DNA of 64,000 nt from Adiantum capillus-veneris. Its lineage: Eukaryota; Streptophyta; Polypodiopsida; Polypodiales; Pteridaceae. A program made the position numbers and the translations under genes. The stretch is from contig CM043953.1 in assembly GCA_014529385.2 (NCBI GenBank), positions 63,874,372 through 63,938,371 of the forward strand. Direction: 5' to 3'. Shown here one piece after another: positions 58,475 through 64,000 of the stretch (positions are counted from its first letter, which is position 1; the number at the start of each line of letters is the position of its first letter). The notes beneath the pieces are model-generated. The model saw only the letters and a list, made by a program, of their open reading frames with translations. It did no database searches and was not told the DNA's origin.

Positions 58475-60340
58475 CTACCATCATACCCTTCATGGCTCGG
58501 ATATTGTCCACATCCCCGCAAATATTCCCTTTCTTGTTCCAGATACTTTTTACATACATGCAAACGAATCAAGTCAAGTTTATGGAATCCTACATATTGA
58601 TCCCTTTATAGAAATCATCTTCTTCTTCATCTCCATCTCCATCTCCATCTCCATCTCCATTTGCACATGAATGGAATTAACACTTGTATAACACACCCCC
58701 TAAATGAGGTCCATCAACTTTTGCTTTCCATTATGATATCATTTAAACATGTTTGGCATCCATGGATACTTCTCTATATTTACTATCCGAAGCTTGTAAC
58801 TTCATAGCTTCACACCCAAAAGCACTATCCTTTGGTAAGAAATCTCCAACTTTGCATGCACAACTTTGATTATGTTCTCATCATCAACATATAATAAGTT
58901 GATATCTTGTAGAAGACACTAATCTAGAACAAGTTTTAGCGTTGCTTGAACATGATAACATCAATTCCAAATTTTGTGTCTTGTAGATCCACTCTCTCTT
59001 TAGAAGCAACATGCTCCATCTCCATATCCATATAATTTGACCTTCCTTGTTTCACAACTTCTTCAAAAGCAACCCAATTGGCATCATATTCCCTCATACA
59101 TTGTTGAATGCATTCATACGAATATGAAGCCACTAACTATTGAAAAGCCGTAATCATTTGTCCTTTTGGAACCCCTTGAAGCTTCATGTCTAACTCATAA
59201 CACTGAAGATATCCATCCGAGTCATAACCTTAGAAAATGTTCCACTTCTTGTAAACCACATCTAGTGTTGTTGTCATTGTTTCATCTAGCTATTTCTTTG
59301 TTTTGCATGTACAATTGGTATTCAATATCTCTAACATGATCATTATAAGCTTTGCTTGGTTCCCCATCGTCAATACTTCTCACGCCGACCAATTTCACGT
59401 CAAATTCACAAAACATGTCGTACAAAAGATTGTTCGAGAGAGGCATTGGGTCCCTAGCTATGAGAAAGTGGAGGCGATTGAATTCAAACACACATAATAA
59501 AAGCAACACAATTATTTCCAACTAAATTAAGTAATTGAATCAAAATAGAACAAACATAAGTTGTTTTGACTACATTTATCTTCAATCAAGACCTTGCTCA
59601 ATGTGTGCTTAGCCTAATCACCACGACACACTTGAATTAACCTAGATTTGGTAGTCCAAATTGTAGAGAGCCAACCGTATCCCTCTCTAGACACCTCTTC
59701 TTGTGATTGCTATGCAATTATAACTTAACCAAAATAACCCAAAAATTTGCAACTTCGCATTCCTTTTCTATGCGACGATCAAGAAGATGAAGAAACGAAA
59801 AAATGAAATAAGGTTGAAAGAGTGTGGAGTTCGACTATGCACGTGAAATGCGAAAACATACAAAACAACATTTTCTTTCTACCAAGCAGGTTGATTTCCA
59901 TCAATCAATTTCTACATAGAATTTTTTCTAATCAACATCTCTTTTGGACAAGGCCTTCTATACACAAAAGCAATCTCCTATTTCTACTTCTTTTTTGAAG
60001 CCAAGTCAGAATTCTTGATTAAAATAGCAAAAAGGTTTTAGCTCTTAACTCTCTAACCTCCTCATTCTTGCTTGAGCATCTTTATCAATTGTCACAACAA
60101 TCTTCTGTAATAAGGACCACATTTAGCATACATATCAACCAAAAAATCCACTAACTCTAGGTCGATTTTTCAAGTAAATTTTCTTAATTCTTTCACATCA
60201 TGGATGCGAAGTACCGATCAAATATAGGCCGCTACAAGTACAATGACATTGAGCATTTGGGCCTAGCTCGTTATGACACATTGCCACATGGTTGCTTCTG
60301 AGAACAAATGGAGCAAAATAGCTCTAAGGCTTCCGTGAGA
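58475..60340. other. Decayed repeat sequence with minus-strand frames
   Basis: Contains a hexanucleotide (CATCTC)n run at about 58630-58662. Minus-strand frames at 58936-59133 (YSYECIQQCMREYDANWVAF) and 59282-59521 (LPLSNNLLYDMFCEFD-like, with FEFNRLHFLIARD) look like transposase debris but cannot be assigned. 59500-60215 is the relative of 52590-53420. Confidence 0.35.
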
Positions 60341-60346
60341 TTTATC

Positions 60347-60717
60347 TTCCACGGGCATGGAGGGGTTGGGATCTACGATGGGATGATTGAGCACCATAGA
60401 TCTCGAGCAAAGTACACAAGATGACTTTTTGCAACAAGATCTACAACACCCACTTGATGTCAGGGCCCTCGATTGAGGATGGTCCTGCATGGGAGATGGG
60501 ATCAAGGACCAACATCAATCTGGGCCCCGGCATCAAGTGGGTGTTGTAGATCTTGTTGCAAAAAGTAATCTCATGTACTTTGCTCGAGATCTACATTGCT
60601 CCAATCATCCTACCGTAGATTCCAACCCCACGCAACAAGATCTACAACACCCACTTGATGTCGAGGCCCTAGATTGATGCTGATCCCTGATCCCATCTCC
60701 CATGCCCGTGGAAAATA
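60347..60717. mobile_element. Foldback element with alternating inverted copies
   Basis: 60362-60480 is the inverted complement of about 60510-60633 (arms of about 115 bp, sharing AACAAGATCTACAACACCCA and GAGCAAAGTAC). A third copy of the inner arm, again in the first orientation, runs 60634-60717. Outer ends CTTCCACGGGCATGG and CATGCCCGTGGAAAA are also inverted. Transcripts would fold into a long hairpin. Non-coding. Confidence 0.8.
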
Positions 60718-61618
60718 TAGCTCAAGTTGGGTTTCCCATGTAATAACAAAAGAAGAAGAAATTGCAAGAAGAATAGGGCCTATAAATAAGCGACTAAGGT
60801 ATTGGACAAAAGATACAAGGATATGACTACAAAGATGGTAGGCATATGGACGAGCCATAACCAAGATAAACAAGAAGTAAATTCCTCTACTTTTTTGGAT
60901 AATGTATATACCAGAATCCCTAATACACATACATATTGTGTTAAGACACCTACATGACATTGTCATTGTCATTTAAGTGAAAATAGTTGAAATTTTATTT
61001 TGCATTAAGAAAACAACATAAGGACAAGGTACACAAGCAAACACATGCTGGACCAAATACAACATAACAGCCACATTTTGCTGCTTATAGATTTGAAATG
61101 ACCTGCATCTTTTTTCTATTAGAAGCTGATGGAATGCAAGCTTGCTCCAGCATCAACATCATGTGGCCAAGCCCCAGGAAGAAATTTCATTAGAACGCTT
61201 TGTATCAGTTGTTCCATTAGTGTCCTTTGACACTCAAGTTTATTTCTCCACAAAAGAAAACCCACATGTTACATGCCTTGGTAGAATGTGAGGGTAAGTG
61301 ATGTTATATAGGCTATACGTATGTTTATGTACAACATATGACTTACTAGGTGTGTTTGGCCAGGTAGAGCTAGTATTAGCACAGCCCATGTTGAGAGTCT
61401 GATTCTGCTGAACAAGAAGATTAGTCAACTGTTAGGATTACATTAAGTAGGATGTCACTAATAACCCGTCACATACAGAGACATGCATGCACACAAGCAC
61501 CATAAAACACACAAGCACAACTCTTTTTCTTTAGTAATGCTGCAATTATATTAGTGGTGCGGCGAAACACACAAAAATATATGTGTACAACAGCACAGAG
61601 ATCTTTACTTTTAATGAT
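60718..61618. other. Interval between foldback and BRCT gene
   Basis: AT-rich, no gene or repeat recognised. The part nearest 61850 probably includes the 3-prime UTR of the minus-strand BRCT gene. Confidence 0.4.
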
Positions 61619-61626
61619 GAATGTAT

Positions 61627-61850
61627 TGGTGGTTGAAAACCCAGTTATGTAAGAGGAACCCAGAAAGATTGTCATATACATGCACACCCACACAAAATGC
61701 TTTTACAGAATTAAAAACCATAATCATTACACAGAATGCATTAGTGGTTGAAAAACCAGTAATATAAGGAAAGGATATCATATGCAGGCACTATGATTGC
61801 GCGAGTGCACACACACAAAATGCGTATACAGAATACAAACCCATTACCAT
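61627..61850. repeat. Tandem duplication, period ~115 bp
   Basis: GGTGGTTGAAAACCCAGTTA at 61629 and AGTGGTTGAAAAACCAGTAA at 61743 start two diverged units, each with ATATGCA and CACACAAAATGC words. It lies just past the stop codon of the BRCT gene, so probably in its 3-prime UTR. Confidence 0.7.
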
Positions 61851-61853
61851 TTG

Positions 61854-63756
61854 TTAAGCTGCAAGCAATAGCTCATACAGGTGGCCAGTATTCTCCCTAC
61901 CAACTCGCTTTAGTCCTTCAAAACTCTTCCTGCTACCCAAGAACTCGAACCGTTTTACTGAAACGTGTCCTAAGCTGATGGCTTCCTTACTAGCATATGC
62001 AGTCCGCAATTTGTCTGCATGCTTGGAATCTGTATACAGGGCTACTTCCACTTCCCCAGGTGTCAGGTGCTCCTGCAAAAGAGTAAATATAAGCAAAACA
62101 GGGAATTTTTACCAAAATGGAAGGCGTTAAAATCCATAACAAAACCTGGTAAAAAGCCCATATGTTTTCTAGAATATCTTGTCTGCAAAAGCCCTTTTCA
62201 TTGTAATAGCATCTTGACAAGGGTCCCAACTCTCCAAATCTATCGACGGGGAAAAGAACTGTCAAGAAAGCCCCTTTAAAAACGATCTCCTTCTTCTCAC
62301 TGTCATGAGCCAAAAAAGAGAAAAATTGGTGAATGCACTCTACTAATGGTCAACAACAGAAAGGGCTGACAACGGCAGCAGATTACCAACTTAATCATGA
62401 TACCTCTCACCCATTGGCCTCGTGTAGATTGTGTCGTCATTGATGTTTCTTACTGCAAGGAAGTCCTCTGTATCCTCCTGTATATCATATAGAAAACCAG
62501 TTCTCTCACGCATCTTACTCTCCACCTCACGTACACTAGAGCTTCCTGTATAAAAGTGTGCTGTAGATGGCAATTCTGTAATGGACCAGCACAAACTTTC
62601 CAGCAAGACACTTGGAGTCATAGGTTTGGGCAAAGTCCGGCATGGCTGCAGAGAGCAAATGTGCATGTAGTATTCCCTCTTCACAAAATTGTATGCATGA
62701 ACATTCTGGTGAATGCCAACTTACTTGCATTCGGGGACCCCGACGCCTTCTTACAGAGGCCTTTGCAGCATTTGACTTCTCCTCTCTGTGCTGGATTTGG
62801 GACTCAAGACTTGATTCATCAACAGGACCACAAAGAGCTGGGAAGCTACTTTTGTAGTAGTCCGGGCCATCCTAGTGGCAGTAAACATACCCTAAAATAT
62901 TATGTTTGCAGGCAGATCAAGTAACAATCTTATTGATCTATTAGAAATAGTAAAACTAAAGCAATAAACCATACCTCTATGCGGTAAGCATGTTTTGTTG
63001 CTTCAAGTAAAATGCACACATGCCGAGCCAAATCAGCAGACAACTGCACTAGCCTTTGAAGATGCCTCTCTTTCACTGATTTCATTACCCAAAATGGCTG
63101 CAAATCAAATGCCATGATTACAATTAATAGCTTCAATGTGTTGCATAAACAGCAAAATGCATATAAAAGCGAAGAAGAACTTACAGTGACCAAGTTTACA
63201 CTAAACCCTAGATACTTCAACATCAAACCCCCCTCACACACTACATGGGTTGCCTCAGAGCCAATGAACCAGTGATCAATAAAAGATCCCCCTTCCTTGG
63301 CTACAGCTTCTGTAATCTGTACAAAAGAACCAGCAATGGGAAACATAATCAGCAGACGTCTCCTGTACATCTACATTCCAATTAGACGAACTAGGACAAG
63401 AGAACAGACCAGAAAACAAAAACCACGTAAAGATGGATCATGACTTTGAAAAAAGTTGTAGAGATTTGCCGCAAAGGATACAAATACCTTTGATTGGAAT
63501 TCATTCGAGGAGTCCATATCAATGTAGAAGCAAAATCCAGAAAAAAGATCTCCTTGGGCTAGAAGATTTTTTTGCAGCCCTTGTGGAGGAATCTGTACTG
63601 CTGCTGCAAGGCTCAATGTTTTGATATCATGCTGAGGTGGCACCGGAAAACAAGAATGTTCTGAGTTAGGAACCCCCATGACCTGGGATAGCTCATGAAT
63701 AGGGGCTGCTAGGCTCAGAAGACTTCTTACACTATACAATGACTCATCCAGTCTTT
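61854..63756 (-). CDS. MEI1: BRCT-domain protein, plant TopBP1/MEI1 homologue, C-terminal 427 residues
   Basis: Seven exons in phase with consensus borders: 63488-63756, 63185-63316, 62975-63097, 62725-62871, 62404-62645, 62146-62299, 61854-62072; introns are 73-171 nt. The first visible exon starts mid-codon, so the gene continues beyond the window. A BRCT domain spans exons 1-3: GDLFSGFCFYIDMD, GGSFIDHWFIGSEATHVVCE, YLGFSVNLVT, PFWVMKSVKERHLQRLVQLS. Then come a basic linker (RRRRGPRMQ), PCRTLPKPMTPS, LLESLCWSITELPSTAHFYT, and a conserved tail (FLTVLFPVDRFGELGPLSR, DSKHADKLRTAYASKEA, KRFEFLGSRKSFEGLKRV, ending YELLLAA). This tail is what I associate with plant MEI1/TopBP1, needed for meiotic DNA-break repair and checkpoint signalling in the nucleus. 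No stop or frameshift: the only clearly intact host gene here. Symbol assigned by motif memory, not by search. Confidence 0.82.
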
Positions 63757-64000
63757 CTGCAAACAAAAGCACAAGTCAACTTTATGTGAACACAACTCAT
63801 GAATCTAGGAATCAAATAGGCCTTTAAAGAAGTGTGAGAGTAATTGAGTCTCGATTGTAGGTGTAAAATAAGGATGATCTTGCACTCACACACACACAAA
63901 GCATCCACTACTACAAAGCTCCATGTACTGAGTTTCTGTCATGGCTTAGGGAAACAGCACCCATCACCCTAGAGCCAAGTAAAGTATTGAATACAATAGA
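63757..64000 (-). other. Intron of the BRCT gene (partial)
   Basis: Upstream of the acceptor TTTTGTTTGCAG. Contains a short (CA)n. No exon recognised before the window edge. Confidence 0.5.

Overview
The window is nuclear DNA from a land plant. The evidence is spliceosomal introns of about 70-170 nt with GT..AG ends, plant CACTA, gypsy, copia and hAT relatives, and a C-terminal gene segment that reads as the plant TopBP1/MEI1 protein. Long (GA)n, (CT)n, (GT)n and (TA)n tracts and the depth of transposon nesting suggest a large, repeat-rich genome. A fern or other non-grass lineage is possible, but I cannot prove it from sequence. I see no tRNA, rRNA or CRISPR array, and no prokaryotic features.

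Only one ordinary host gene is visible and apparently intact: the 3-prime part of a minus-strand BRCT gene (61854-63756, seven exons, continuing past the right edge). Almost everything else is mobile DNA and its debris. The left 8 kb holds the most unusual item: a decayed, multi-exon, minus-strand gene (2047-6047) whose exons read as a ParB-like N-terminal domain followed, about 400 residues later, by a beta-class N4/N6 DNA methyltransferase. Just upstream of its start codon lies a cluster of palindromic 28-bp repeats (6276-6767).

From 8242 to 23396 there is a nest. GC-rich inverted termini beginning CAGGGATTT (hAT-like) flank an LTR element with gag and protease but no reverse transcriptase (8260-14074, TSD ACGT). 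They also flank a CACTA element (14857-21654, TSD TTT), a DEAD-box helicase fragment and a copia LTR. Next comes a decayed SWIM-finger transposase-like gene (23422-26757). A minus-strand copia pol follows and is split by a second CACTA element (28329-34442, TSD AAT). The two CACTA copies are close relatives that have lost different, roughly complementary parts of their TNP2 transposase. Each carries a second Ptta/En/Spm-type gene, broken in both.

The middle (34.4-45 kb) has gag-protease and gag fragments, a composite DNA element with ATCGATCG-rich ends, diverged repeat arrays, a BED-finger hAT fragment and a captured protein-kinase fragment, then a minus-strand gypsy pol. From 45 to 52 kb, two 2.2-2.5 kb direct repeats enclose a coding-poor interior with a primer-binding site (a large non-autonomous LTR element). 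From 54.4 to 58.5 kb sits a second non-autonomous LTR element with 274-bp LTRs and an initiator-Met-type primer site. A 370-bp foldback (60347-60717) precedes the BRCT gene. Nearly all coding remnants carry stops or frameshifts. In the CACTA pair every stop I could compare or place is explicable as a C-to-T change on one strand.
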